A stretch of DNA of 64,000 nt from Protonemura montana (GCA_947568835.1 OX387603.1:13788651-13852650), one strand, 5' to 3'; positions 26,001 to 41,000 are shown, counted from the first letter of the stretch. Notes: generated by a model from the letters alone, not told the origin. Translations and numbers: made by a program.

Positions 26001-29000
26001 TTGGAATTTTAAAGTTTAGTAAAATCTCTTTTGTACTTGCACTGGACATATTTATCTGCCAATATGTGCCACCAAGATCTTGTACCAGCGACATGCTTAC
26101 CTAGTTATTTACACCAAATTCAAATTCTAGGACAGAAAGAGAAAGCTGGTGTGGATATGTGTGACCTTCAAAAGGCATTTGATACAATAGACTATTGCAC
26201 ACCAATACAAAAAGCAAGATATTATGGCATAACTGGCGTAGCTTCTGACTGGCTAAACTCATATCTTACAGGTAGGCAACAAATGACTAGTACATGGTAA
26301 TGGGAAATCAAAATGGAGGAGGGTAGAACACGGCGTACCGCAGGGCTCTATACTTGGTCCAAAATAGTTCAGATTGTGCATAAACGATCTAGCAGCAAAT
26401 CTTCTCAGTAATGCATAACCCTTACTATTTGCCGACGATGCTAGTGTAGTCGTTGAAGGAGTAAAAAATTTAAATATTTTAGAAAATATTACTGTAATCC
26501 TGGAAACACTAAATAAATGGTTTCTAGCAAATAAATTAAAATTAAACTGTGATAAAACAAAATTAATGGTATAAAGCAAAAAGAGAGAAACCAAATCTAC
26601 ATTTAAGTTATAAATATGGTGTCATCAAAGCTATTGACCACTGTAAATTCCTAAGGCCTAGAATTAGATTTTTGTTTAAATGGAAAGAGCATGGAAGATA
26701 CATTTGCAAAAAACTTGCGTCAGCTTGTTTTGCTCTAAAATCAATTGCCAACCAATGTAGTGAGAATATAGTAAGATAAGCGTTCATTGCAAGTGTACAA
26801 TCTATTGTAAGGTTTGGACTAATCATATGGGGCTCGTCAAAAATAACAAATGTTATTTTCAAACTTCAGAAAAGAGCAGTAAGAATTTTAGCCTGGATCG
26901 TACATAGGGAAAGTTTTAAGAGATATAATATTTCAACTGTAATTTGTATGTATATATTAGATGTGGTTTTATATGTAATTGACAATCCCGCCCTGTTTCA
27001 AAAAAATTGTGACATCCATAAGAAAAACACTGAGGCCATACAAAATGATCATACTCAAGCCAAATTGCACAAGACAAATGCCAAAGCAGTTTACATTTAT
27101 AACTTACTGCCTAAGAAAATAAAAATTTTACAGAGTAGGGATAAATTATAGTCTGAACTAAAATTGCTTTTAATTGAAAACTGTTTTTACAATCTGGAAG
27201 AGTATGAAGAATTTTGTAAATCTAGGCTAAACCAAAAATGAATTTTTATGCATACAAGGTTTTATAGAAGGGATTTTTAATTTTTATTTGTAATTTTTAT
27301 TATAAGACGTGTTTTAAATGCTATATTATGTAAAATGGTAGAAATGAAACAAAATAAACAAACAAACAAACAAACAAATAAACCTCGGGTTTGTGAGTGC
27401 AGTACTCTGTCACCAATGCGTGTGTCACCGAGGTTTTACCCTGTCCACACGATATACCTCTTCGAGCATGCTGAACTCTGCTGCCAGTATTTGTGCCTAA
27501 AGATTTTCCGTGACCACTACAAGAACCGCTCATGACGCAAGAAGCCACGTGATCCTTTATTCAAGAACATGGTAATCTGCACAAAGAATATTTGTGTTTG
27601 CGATGCATACAGGCCACAAAGTAGCTTTTCAAAGGGATTAGAAATCATAATGCCAATGAAGTTGAAATAGAAAACAGGCGGTGGTCTTGATGGCATTGCG
27701 ACATTCAGTATGCCACTTCAGCCACAGCGGCAAAGAGATATGGAACAATCCTCTTTCAAACTAGACCGAGCTCTGCGATTTTCTTTTGATCTTCAAGAAA
27801 GTTGCATTTTCGCCACATCTGTCAGTTATTAGCGGTCGTAATAGTCTTTGAAACGCGCAATTTTGATGAGTGTCTATAAGCCTCATAAAGTTATCTTTCT
27901 TTCTCGAGATGATATTTAAGACATGTAATAAATGTAAGCAAATAAAATATCGAGCCTAGTCCATAACGTGTGGTTGTAAAACTGTATGAAAGTTAAGAAT
28001 TTGGCTCGATTCCCTATGTCGTGGGTCTTTGGTCCGAGCCGGCACTCAGGTGTTGAGCGGGTACTAAAAGATTTCTACCCGCTTTTCCATAGTGGAAGGG
28101 CTTGTACCATCGTGGTCGGCGGTGGTAGCGGTGGTGGTGCCAGGCCCGCATGCCCTCATCCGGTTCGCCATAAACTTCAAAGGCTTACTACAGTATGGTT
28201 GGTCACGTGACATATATTCTCGTATATAATACTAATGGATTTCTTGTGTAGCATAGGGATGTGACTATATGCTGCACTGGCGAGCCGTCAGAAAACCATT
28301 TTACCGATTTTTTCCCTTGGCTAGGAAAATATGATTCTGTATTTTCCGGGGCTGGGTAGATCGCACTCGCGGGGATGATTTATTCCACTTACGAAAGGCG
28401 CACACACCTCACGAGGCGCCCTGGTGAAAGTGCATTTCACGCAAATAACTTCGAATTACTGAGACTCCGCTAGTCACTTCACGGGCTCCGTCTAAAGCTC
28501 GAAACCTGGCTCCTCCACTCATGCTTACTGTCCACTACGAATTTTCAATACTTTTAAGCGCAATATCGTTTTGCTTAATATTTACGATGATTGATGAAAA
28601 GTTCCGTTCGAATCATTTCTCAGTTCCGACGCGTCCTACATTCAGTCGTTTCAGACGTTTTCCCTAAAAAATAACCCTCGATTAAATAATGAGAAAAAAA
28701 CTTTAAATGTAATTACGAAATCTTTTTGATACATTTCCTTCTTAATTTTGCAAGATTAATATCAGTAATTCATCCTCGCGATAAGAATACTCAAGTCAGT
28801 AAACGAGTTGACGTCGACGGGGTCGTATCCTTCTCTGTTTGCCCGGAGCCTCGCCTGCTTTAGATGCTTGAAAATTTAAGCTTCAGCTGATAAGACAATG
28901 CAGAATCCATAAGCTTTCGGCGCACCAGCAATCATATCTCAACATTTAAAATATATACACTACTGCAGTTGTAACCCCGATTTAATTAAATTCTTCCATT

Positions 29001-32000
29001 ACCAGCTGCAGACGACTCGTCGCTGAATCGGGAGACAACTCCATGAAAATCGCCGTCCATCCGTAGCATATTTTCTGAGATCAAAAACCATGAAACTTAA
29101 ATCTCCGCTTCATAGTTTTTGAATTGCAAATTAAGACACGTACATTTCCATGAATTTACATTCCACTTGAACACAAAGTCGTTAATATGCCGTCAATTAA
29201 AAAAAGTATCTGCAGCAATTTTTTAATATTGTGTTACGGATGGGTGACACTTAATAAGCAAGTCGCTTCAAGAGTAGATAGTTAGTCGAACGCATTGCGT
29301 CTCGCAGGCAATCAATTGATTGTGTTAGATTAGCATTGAAATGCTTTGTGCCAAGTATTAAACGTGTCAATCAATACAGATTTATTGTCAGACAATGCGT
29401 GAGCTGGGGAATCGAATGGGCGCATCGACATTTCCCGGCGGTAACATCTGTTACTCTCGCGAATTCTGATGCAGCCAGAGATCGGGATCTCCCCCTCCCC
29501 CACCCCTGCTCACCTTTTTAATGCGATTAATACGCGGATCAAGCGGCAGCTAACTGAATCAAATACACATCGACTCGCAAAATGTATTAAATTATTTAGC
29601 GATATCCAATAAATTGGCACTGCAATCGTCCGTCTCCGTTCAACAAATTTGTAAAAAGTGGATCGTGCAAATTGAAAAAAAAAAATATGGTGAAATCTGG
29701 AACGGTGCGAGAATTAAAAAGATTGGAGTGATATTTTTTTTCCGATTATTAAAAGGCATATTTGTTTCTCACGAATCAACAAAACACCGCCTTCTCTGCG
29801 CGAAAAACTTGAAACTGCTCTCTTTTCCGAACATCGTCGCACCATATATATAGAGCAAGTGCGCCTGGTTTTTATTATTAATCTAATTTGGTGTAGGACC
29901 TGTGCCGTCGGTCCCTGGGGTGCTGTTTTATAATATCGTATTGAAATATGTGAACACCATGCCGCTATGTTACCCCGGAGTGGTCCCTTTCCTCTCTCCC
30001 CGTTGCCGCTAATTTCCCCCAGTGGCGCGATAACAACGGAAATACCTTTGCGGGGGACATCTTACAACATTTGCACCATTGTAGATTTGGATTGTTAGGC
30101 TGCATTTCTTATGTATACGCCACTGGTGAGAGTCTTTGCTCGAGTCTATAAAAGTACCTAATATTTTCTTTTAATATTGTCAAATATCTAGCTCAAACTA
30201 TTGCTATTGCGATCCTTAATTCGACTGTTTATCCATTTCCACAGCTATATAAGACCACAAAGCAAATCCATGGATTGAATTTTCTATTTTAGACGAGACG
30301 GTGTTGTGCGCTCTGATGTTCTGTTATGTGCTCTTCTAGGACAACCTTGTGCTCCTGCATAAAATTTAACTGCCAAATAATTCGTTACACTTCCATACTG
30401 GTAAATGGATCAATTCGCTCCACCCCGGTTGCAAATGCAGCAATTATCTACCACGAGCCATGTCTATCCGCACGTGATGAGGACATTTGCGTTGCAACCT
30501 CTACTTGAAAGTCGTCGTCGCGCATCAATTTCCTCGCATTTCCCTCGCTTTTTCCGCTAGCTCGACGTCGTGCTCGTGCATCTAGTTCTCGGTGATGCCC
30601 TGAGACTTGATATTTCCCCGGGTATTTTTTTTCCCAGGGAAATTGCATTGTTCCTTTCTGGCACGCCATGCCTATTCCTGACGGAAGTAACCGTACCTCA
30701 TTAGTTGTTCGCTGTGTAACAATAGTCGTGCCGATAATCACTGGACCCAGCTGGTGTTACCGATACGCCTTTCTAGACGTTCCTTTTTATGTGTTGTATA
30801 TTAAGAATAAGTGCTGAGAATCGGAACTGAAATCTGATACCAATGGACAGATATACATAATATTTTTAAATGCTGTTTTTTACGCCTACATGTCATATTA
30901 AGATCATTTTTGCTTCGGGGTATGGTAGTCTAGGAATGTTTTAAGTAATCACTAAATGAATTACAAGGGAACATAAATAAGAAGTTCCTTTAAATTTAAA
31001 CATCTAATGACGCCTTTAAAAACCGGGCTTTGCCACAAAAAAAAACTGAGTCGACTCTGTTAACCTTGTGGGAGGAACAAATCATCTGCTTAAATTTTAT
31101 AGAGAAAACAGAAATTTAAATTCCCTGTACGTAACCTAACAGCAGCACATACCATACGTGGGCCATTCTGCTAAAATTCACTTCACGGGTCTGTCGAAAT
31201 AATATCCGTGAGTGTTTGATGATAAAAAATGTCTGAAAGTTTGTTGCTATTGCTATTTTAATAATGCTCTCGCCTGTGTGCGTGATTTTGTCTCGGAAGT
31301 GTGAGAAGCCGAGGGTCCTTCGGGAGATCGCCGTCCTCCGGTGTCGAGCGCAAACATATAGATATAGTTTAGTGGATTGCATTGGCGCCTGCATCTCGGG
31401 TGCCTGGGCTCTGCAGGTTCCAGCCTCCACCGGCCGATTTCTGCTGGGAATCGCCGAACTAATACGGGAAATTGTTTTCACCCAACAGGAAAGTTAGCGA
31501 GTTTTCCTCGGTTGTGATTCATGGGATTGGACCGGGAATGGACAGAGAGTTACGTTTAACCAATAATCTTTGTCGGCTTAATTACTCTTAATTACTCTGA
31601 CGTTTTGTCAATCACAAAACTGTAATGTGCTAGTTATACATGTAGATGTGCAACTTCATTTTTTTTTTTTCGGTGGAAAATTGTCATGCTATTTGGAGAC
31701 GACATATACCTACTGAGCTTTCTTACATGATAAGGTTACACAAGTTTTTTTGTTCCCTATTCCGAAACAATGCCTCAGTGACTGTAGTTCGAAAATGGGC
31801 CACATACCTCGGACAAGTGTTTTTGTACACAAATGCATCGAGTTTTTTTTTTTCAAATGTCTTTCGAAAAGTTCATAAAAAAGGAATTCAGTTCGGTGTT
31901 TCCCCAAAAATTATTTTGTTTATTTTTATTTTTGTGTGAGCCCTTCGGCTCTAATTTTACTTCCTGACAAAAACCTTAAAAAGGGACTTCCATGTCCTTA

Positions 32001-35000
32001 ATCAAGTTTTTTTGTTTCTCATGTCAGTTTCTCTTTTTTTTATGCAGTCGCCTCTGCTCTGCAAACGATCTTCTTTCCTTGCTTAGGTGTACACTTTGTG
32101 CCTGAGTTTATGAAATTTCAGCGTCGATCGCTTTTAACCCAGCAAAAATCCCCCGCAATCTATCCCCTTACCCCGTGTATCACGTTAAGTTATCGACTAT
32201 GCGTTCTATACTATACTGATTGAGTCGAACTATTCGGTAAAGCATCACTTTAGTTAGTTATTTTCCAATCGAATTGCTAGCTAGTAAATGTATTTCTAAA
32301 TCATGATAAACGGCGCGCTGCCGTCCCCAGATGCCAGCAGTCGTGCTCTCTCTATTTACCAGCAAAAAAAAAAACAGCCCGTAAGGGGACGTATGTTAAG
32401 GCTCGTGATTCAGATCTGCCCTGATTTGTCAGCGAGTCGGATTCGTACGATTGCATTCGCGTCCCTTTTGAAACTGTCAGAATTGCTAGGGAAAATCACT
32501 TCTTCTACAGCATAGATTATCGTTGGGAGTTTTCATTAGTGCTAGAAAATTGTCGTGTTGTGTTACCACATGTCGAGTTTCAGCGACTAGAACATGGACT
32601 GTGGCTCTTCTAACGTTGCTTTAGGAAAGAAAAGCCTGTTCAATTTTTAAACTAGCGTCATTCGTAATTATTTCTAACTCCTCTAACGTGCTTGCAAACG
32701 ACTCACATGCCATTTTACCAAGCGCATAAGCCCCCAGATGCTTTTAATAAAACTATAGCGAATGATTAATTGCTTAAAGTTAACAGCCTATATGATATTT
32801 TCTATCCTACACTTCCTTATAACTTAATATACCGATGCTATCACTCCATTCAATGTGTTCTTAATTAATTTATAAAGTTTTCGCGTTAATGCTTATGCTG
32901 CTGTGACTACATCCCCCACTTCGATACCGAGCGACTACGCTCGCCCTGAAAAGAGACTATCATAATGGAACGTTACAGCTCGTAATTAATATTAATACCC
33001 TTATGAACATTTTTTTTTTTTAATATAAATTCGGTAGTACGATAAGAGTTCCTAAAGGCACAATTGTTTTTTATGTTTTTAAATTTGTGCGTTAACATTT
33101 TTCTAATGATGTCCGTTGCTTTGTTTTCATTTTTCCCTTCATTTTCTAGTTGAATTAACAAAGAGTATGGCTGGCCTATGATGAGATTTCATTATCAAGA
33201 AAGTAATTTTTCCTCGCTAATCATTATACCCGAATGATCGGAAAAGACCGCGGATCTCGTTCTTCGCAGAATCCGTGGGACGGATCTGCATCCACCCAAC
33301 ACATTTCCAAGAGTATTATTATTAGCGCAACTGGGGGGAATGAGCCTGGGGGGGGGAGTTGCAAATGTCACCCAAGACAATGCGACAACGGGGCAGCGCC
33401 TTCTGATGCCACGATAGGGCATGCATTTGCTTCGTACATACGCTATAGGTACAGATCTCAAGTAGGCTTCTGCATTGTTTAGCCTCTAGCTTGTTGAACA
33501 TCGATTCTCGATAAAGCAACGTCAAAATACCTGACACCGCGTCACAGGAACCCCCCGTGCCCCCCTTCCCTTTCATCCTTGCTAGGCCCTCAATTTTCCA
33601 TACAGCCTTTGGTATTCTTCTGCATACTTTCTATTTAGACGTGGCATTGCAGAGCCATACCTATAGGTATAAATCCGCTATTGGGCCGAGGGCTCTTGGA
33701 TAATATTGAAATATGTTTCCAAGTTTGTCGATAGAGTTACGATGGCAGATACTGATCAACAAACCGTCGCGATACGGTGGAGGTGCCGTGTTCCTTACCC
33801 CTTGAATGTGACGTGGCGCAGCGGTAGAGGTGGCGCGTTCACCTAACGCGCCATTCCCGTTTTCCCTTGATTATTTTGCAGTTCCGAAACTATCTCGTTT
33901 AGAAACTATTGTTCTTTATAATTGGGATTTGGGTTATATATTCATAGCTTTATTCAATATGAACGCTGCATTCTGAATTCTAGGCGCCATTCGCGTATTG
34001 CTTGGTAAATTTATTTAGGACTTTAGGACAAGAAAACCGTGCCAGCTTAAACTGTTTGTCTTACTTCTTAAACGCGAGCTTAAACCAAGGCGATGTCTTC
34101 TTTCCCACTCATTAGGCCTGCTCTTAATTAAGCATAGTCTAAAGCTTTATCCGCTTAAAGCTGCGTCCAGCGTTTCTCATATTTCACTTGTGGTGATAAA
34201 GATTTTGAAAACATTGTTTCATACGCACTCTAAAGAGTCTGCAGTTCTGTTTAAGTGTTAGGCCCGAATTGGCAAAGGTCCCGGGTTCATATTCCGGTCG
34301 TTCCAACCAATATCGTTGCCATTCTCTCCGCTGCATCATTTGCCAGCTGGTTTAGACGACAGCTAACCACCGCGTCCTAGCACAAATTCAGGATCGCACC
34401 AAGATCGTTTCGCGTTGCGGTAATAGCTCCTGGTTTCATTTCAGTCTACTTGGGAACTCGTGTTTATGAATAAACTGGGTCGCGTTGATGAAATATATAT
34501 ATGTATGTGTTGCATTACATTTGTGATCTTTTATTTCTTGTAGAATTACTGCTCCGGATAATCAGCATTCTCAGTTGGTGATAACACATAGTGTTAAAGT
34601 TCACGACAATTGTAATGTTTCTTCTGTTACATTGTTCGTTTATAAAGTAATTTGATTTCTAGGGTACTTCTTTTTTTTAGTGGGTGTAGATATGTAAAAA
34701 TGAGATTGTTATTTTGTTCACGTTTTCAAGTAAATCCTCTTGTTTCTCTCGTGAAATGTTACGTTAGAGATACAAATCTTGCGGCATATTTCTTTCCAGC
34801 TATGCACTTCACAACACTAATGCTACATATAACTTACATCAAATGCGTTTCTGTCAAGAATGTCGTAATTTAAAATATAAATAACTTGTGCTAGTACTTT
34901 ATGTTCACCAGCGATAAATTAACTTCATAAATAAATTGTTAGCAATAGGTAAGCTGGAATACTTTGGAGCCGAGTTGACAGAAATTGGAAATATTTCTTA

Positions 35001-38000
35001 CCTACCCTAAGGCATTTCTAGACTTTAGGAATGAAATTATTTCTCTAGTAGATGAATTTTTGAAAAGAAATTCAGAGATGGCATCCCATTCGCTCCCCTC
35101 GTCGACTATAGCGACAGAAATATTATTGGACAAGAGAGTAGTTTTTGTCGGTATTGGTCGAGTGAGGCTGATGACAATTATCGGCTCGCAGTAATCATTG
35201 AAGCAATCGCCTCGACCACCGCATTTACGATCTCTGTCCAGCAATAACAGCTGACTGACTAACTGACCGTCTGACTGACATGCCTGCACTTTGACAGCTC
35301 GACTGTAGTTCGACCGCTGCATTGCTATCTGATTTTATTGTGCAATTTGCTTGATCTATTGCAATTTGCAGTGAGGTGAACGTAAACTGCATTGCGTTTT
35401 GATATCGAGATGACCTGTACGGGGCAATGTACTCTCTCTTTCCAATTCGTGACACATTCGCTCAGGACATACTTGGATATTGCGATTTTTCATGCTGTAT
35501 TAGCTTGCCTAGTGTACATACATAATACCATGGTAGTGCAGCGCTAATATTAAACTATCTTCGCGAAAAATGGACGCCAAACGACTACTTTACCAACAAA
35601 AATGGAGGATGCTACGAGATGGAGCCACTGTCGTTTTGTGTGTTCAGAAATTACATTTCGTTATTTCTCGCAGACTAGTCGCATTTGAGACTGTTTTTCA
35701 CTTAATTGGTCTGTATTAATGCTAATCTCAACGATTGATGTACAAATATCGATCTTTTGAGACGTAATTATTAAATTGTAGAGGTGTGTTAATAACAACG
35801 GGCACAAATGTCATCGGGTGGCATCTACCGTCACCATATGTTGCCCAGAAAATTTGTCATTAACGATGGTCCTCTGACTACACGTACAAACTCAATGATT
35901 ATACATAATTGTGTGTACCTACTTCATTCAAAGTCATGGGGTGATAGACCGCTTAAGCGTTGGTTGACCTGGCTTTCAAAAAATCTCCATTCCGAGTGCC
36001 ATGTGCACGTTCCCATGCTATTCGTTTTCATGTTTATTTTTCATTTTCAAATGCCAACAATTAATTGGCGAAAATATTGACCCCTTACGTTCTAGACAGA
36101 AAAACATTTTTAAACCCAAACAAAGCTGTTGTGTTTCTGCATTATCCGTAAATAGAAAACGATTCTCTCCTCTTAATGGAATGTCCATTTCACATATTAA
36201 TATGAAAGGTATAATATATAAGCAAATGCCAATGGGCCGAGAGCTATATATATAGCAAACATGTTTATAGAGTTTCATTAGTTTCTTGTACGGGATTCTA
36301 AATGTCCAAACACATCGTTGATAATGAGTGGGCATGCAAAAACTCCGGACTGCGACATTATTGATGTTTTTGTGCATTGTGGCTTCATTTGTATGTGGCA
36401 TAATGCTTTGAAATGGTCGGCCATGTACGAAGGGGTGCGTTTCGCGCGGCGTGAGTGTGATTATGCCATTCTCTAGTTCACCACTGCAAATACCGGACAG
36501 GAACAGTCGGTCGGTAATGTCCTCCCTCTATCAATCATCATTATCAATATGTTAACTATCTGGCGTCAGCATTCTGTGTACGTTATCGTCGCCTGTTATG
36601 CACTGATAACGAATTTGAAAAACTGATTAGGGGCTGTAATTTCGAAAGTATTGGACTGGTCGTCCAATTGGTTTCGATATAAATTGAAATTGTGTTCATT
36701 GTCATCGATAATAGCGTCATTAAAAAGTTATCTCAGAGTTGAAGTAGATTTTGAGGATGAATATTGAACTTTAAATGATTTAGCAATTTTGGGATACTTC
36801 ATTTTTAAGAAAATTTTAATATAAAATGGATTGTTGTCTTTTTTATGTTATATGGAGACCACTTGCGCGGCAACTTTGTTAGACCATTGTCAATTGAAAA
36901 CGAATGTCATTAAATAACGCATAACTTTTTTAATTGTGATTCCGTTCGATACTTTCCAAAGATACAAATTCAAAGAAACTAAGACTACCTTCAACTTTTA
37001 GAACAAAGTATGCCAGAATTTCAAATTTTCTTCTACGCATAAACGTTTTTAGCACGGTTTGACATTAACGATTGTCTTCCTTTTCTTGCAGGTAAGCCGG
37101 GTCAGTTATTATCCATGTTCCGTAATTGGGCAGCTTGCCAGTGCCCCTGCCCAGCCGGAGACAATGGGGGTAAGTGGCCTCTGCTGCAGGCTAATATCTG
37201 TTCGACTTCTGGGCCAGGGTGAGGCAGGGGGAGTTGAACCATGCATGCTCGCGCGGGTCACCTCCGGCTAGGTTGGACCACTCGATGAATAGTTCAATGG
37301 AAATCTACGAACCAGCGTTCGGATGTGTCTGAATTAATCTAATTGCATGCGCTTGGAATTCGCCAGATGTTATCCTGTGGACTTTCGATTAATTAGTTAA
37401 TTTACCTATGAACATTTTTGCACTGTGGGAGCTTGTTTCATTAATTAATGATAAAGCGGGAAGAAGTACATCATCATATACTTCTTTTCAGTTTTAGAAA
37501 TGTGCACTGTTTTTTGTAGGGATTATGACTACGAATCCGCGAGGAATTTCGCGTATTACTAACAGTAGAAAATCTAGGAAAATGCTTTTTAACTCCACAA
37601 AAAGGTAGTGCTTAATTTCGACTCTTGGTAGAAATTCCCTCAGAAATTTAGATGCCTGCAGGTGTAATTCTGCAAGTGATGAACTTTCCAATACTTCTAC
37701 ATTCTTGGAGCATCTTTTCGAACAAACTAACAGAACTGAGAATGATAAATTATTCATGATAATCATAATTAAAATTGTTTTCCTTATCTGACAATTTGCA
37801 TGATTTTAGAGCTAAAGTGCTCGTAGTTTTTCTATAGCGAAAAATTATCAACGTTCAAATTTCAACTTCAATTGCGTCAGCTTTTCTTGAATTTCCCGGT
37901 ACATTGTCAGCCCTACAATTCCGTCTTTCTGTCCTAAATCCAACGGTTTTACATCGAACACCGCGTATGACGATGACCACAAACAAACAGACATCCAAAA

Positions 38001-41000
38001 ATCTCCCTGTCAGCTTTGACAACTTGTCCAGTTTGACTCCATCTCATTTCCAAATCTGATTGATCTTCTTACACCAAGTCGCTACATAAGCCAGCTCCGG
38101 TGCGGAACCCCCGAACACAGTTTATATCCATCTAATTGGGCTCGTGGACAACTTTGCTCCAAGTCTGCTGGGACGAGGCGGGTTCACGTCGTCCCGTTCC
38201 CGGCTTCTCTACACAGGGGGGCGCGCCCGCGAGACTTGCCCGAGAATATTGTACCGTTGAAAGTTGCCCGGGATTATGTTTTTAAAACAAAAGTTCTGGC
38301 TGGAGAAAAAAATCCCGACCAGAAATGCGTAGCGGAAACTTTCTGTTTTATTTCAAAGATTAATTATTTTGAGCATTTTACAATAATAATTTCTGGTTGG
38401 TGGCTTTCACCCACTAATGAAGATTGTTCAATTATTTTGGTACCGTACGGCCATGCGAAAAAAAACGGATATACCACTTTTTGAGTATATAGGTACACAC
38501 TCTGCACCTTTGTGCATGACTGTGTGGAGTAGGTATTCTGCTAATGTCAATGAGATCTGTTCAGGCTAGCTTTCCGTCTGCTTGATTCTTCTGTTTCGTG
38601 TTTTCATCAGACAATACGGGTTTATTTCTACGAACTATGAACTTTATTGGGAACTCATACATGTGGAAGACTCATGTCAAGCATGACTAAAACCAAATTT
38701 CACGCACCGATAGTAAAGTAAGATATTTTTTTCATAATTTACAAGTGTTTTTTTTTGTCGGGAAAAGCACCGTTACCGTTGCGAAATCGCTAGCAAACAT
38801 CTTTAGACCGCTCTTTTTTGGCGAACTTTATTTTCCCCATCGAACAACGCGCGAAATTAGCTAAGCAAAGCGCGACATATCAACGGGCCAATCGGCGCGG
38901 AGGGACAAATAAACCATCGATCGCCCGTCAAAGGCTGGCCCATGGCTTATAATAAACGTTCGGCGGTTTACAAGCTCCGTTTAATTAAATTAGGGCTACT
39001 TCGGTGCTCGCTCACGGTCTATGGGATAGACTTATTGAACTGTTGGCATGTATCGGCTACTTAGAATAATCGGGCGGTCAGCCGCTACAGAATTCTGCCC
39101 TGCCATTTAGTTCACGGAGGTGCAGATCTTGAGGGTGTGTACCTAATCGCTTGGGAAAGGTGTTTTAATCTTTCTACCACTCAATTTCATCGACGGGTGG
39201 CTAGGGATTTGGCGATAATTGAATTAGGATCTACATTTCTGCAGTCTTTGAGTGGATGTATGCGAATTCTGGGACTCTATCCCTTCTAGACAGAATTTTA
39301 TTTTTACACTTTTGACTCAAGTCAGCAGCAATGGGACACTGTTTCGGGGTAAATTGTACGATACCAAAATACCTAAAACGTGTTGCTAGATCTACACTCA
39401 AATCCTCAGCTCTGGCTTTTGGACAAGGGAGATTTAAAACTTCACAGTTTTATCATTTTTTGCCATAATGGGCTGTGAAGTTTTTTTAAAGTATAGACGA
39501 ATTTCGATTTTCCTTAGATATTCTTGCTCCTCTACTTTAAAAATGTCTTCAATAAATATCAGTTTATATTTACAGCTTCGTACTATCGTTATTTTAATGA
39601 TTTTAGTGTCTTTGTAACATGAATCGTGTTTCTAAATATAAGTTAAAAAATAAACTACAAATCGCATTACTTCCCGGCGTTGTTAGTGCGAAACTCCACG
39701 GGCGTATAAGACAGTGCACTTGGTAACTCTAGCCGCTGCGATATCTTCTTTCCCCGAGTGTTTTCCGAGCGTCGTTCCAGTTTGTTGTTATGCAATTCAG
39801 GCGGCCCATTGATGGCGCGGTTCTCCTCAATTATTCAAAACTATGGACAAGTTCATCTTTCAGTACAGTGGAAGCGATCGATGCGGCCGAGAGAACATCT
39901 CCGGGCTTTTTTTTTTAGTGCGGCATATACCTACTACACCAGGCCGGCGCAAAATCCACGATACCTTTGTAAACACAGTCTCGTTCTTGCTACCCAAGTA
40001 CTTTCTTTGCCGCTTTTCGAGCACATTCAAGACGAAATTCACGCCGGCCACATGACCAAGGTGAGGCGCGTTACATTCAATGCGTTCGGGAATTTTTTAT
40101 AGCGAAGCTATTGGATCGAAGAGGAAAAACAATTTTATTTTTCTGCACTCAATGCTCGGAAAGAAGATGATCGTGCCAGACACATCGTGCCAAGGCGTGA
40201 CCCATAGCAATAGCGAATCCTATGAACTAGCGTTTTCACCTTGCAGATTCGATCTCGAATTGAAACGGTAGCCGAATCGGATGTAATTATTCCCGGGCTA
40301 TTTCGGGGCGCGAAAATTAATATCGCTCGAAAATCGTTTGAATTTTGCTCGTTTTTCGCCTGTTGATGTCGTTCGATGATCACGGCCGGTTTGATAATAT
40401 TTTATTGAATGCGATGCGTATTTTGGAAAAGGTAAGCCATCTCGATTTGCCAGCAATTGGCATCATCTGACAGTTGTATGATTGATTGATTCAATTATGT
40501 TGGTCCTAAGTGTATATAAGTCGTCATAACTTTGGCTTGAGCAATTCGATGTCGTCATACAGTTTATCGTCCACTTGGTCGTAACGTCTCAGAAACTACG
40601 GATAATTAGAGGTGCAATTTAGATAATGCAATTTCGGAATTGAAGGGTTATCAGTAACCCCACGCGAAACTGGTGGAGATGTTCGTCTTGTTTTCTTGGT
40701 GCGGCTTTCGCAGAGTAACATTTATCTCGGCTCCGGTCCATCTTCGTTCGTCGGTAAATCTCTCTTGTTTTTCCCGCTTCCAGTTCCAGACGGAACAGCT
40801 CTTCGGACTCAGACACGTACCCCGTTCGGTGGTTTGACACGTATCTGTGCACGCTGCGTTCTCAAACCCGTTTCGTTTGTGCACGCGTTGTTAGTTGCGA
40901 CTGTTTTATCGGCAGAGTGCAGCACTCGACGGAGATTGACAGGAAAAGCGCCATGCATTATTGCTACTTTCTTTTTACGTCCGGCTCTAAGACTTTAGGG

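Noticed and set aside
26262..26276. TCTTACAG|GTAGGC inside the LINE as a splice site pair
   Set aside because: It is explained by the reverse transcriptase coding sequence (SYLTGRQQ).
33811..33885. An intact tRNA gene
   Set aside because: The A-box and a stem exist, but there is no T-arm with B-box or acceptor stem at the right distance.
40410..40440. AAAAGGTAAGCC as a ratchet site
   Set aside because: There is no pyrimidine tract before the AG; the upstream bases are purine-rich.
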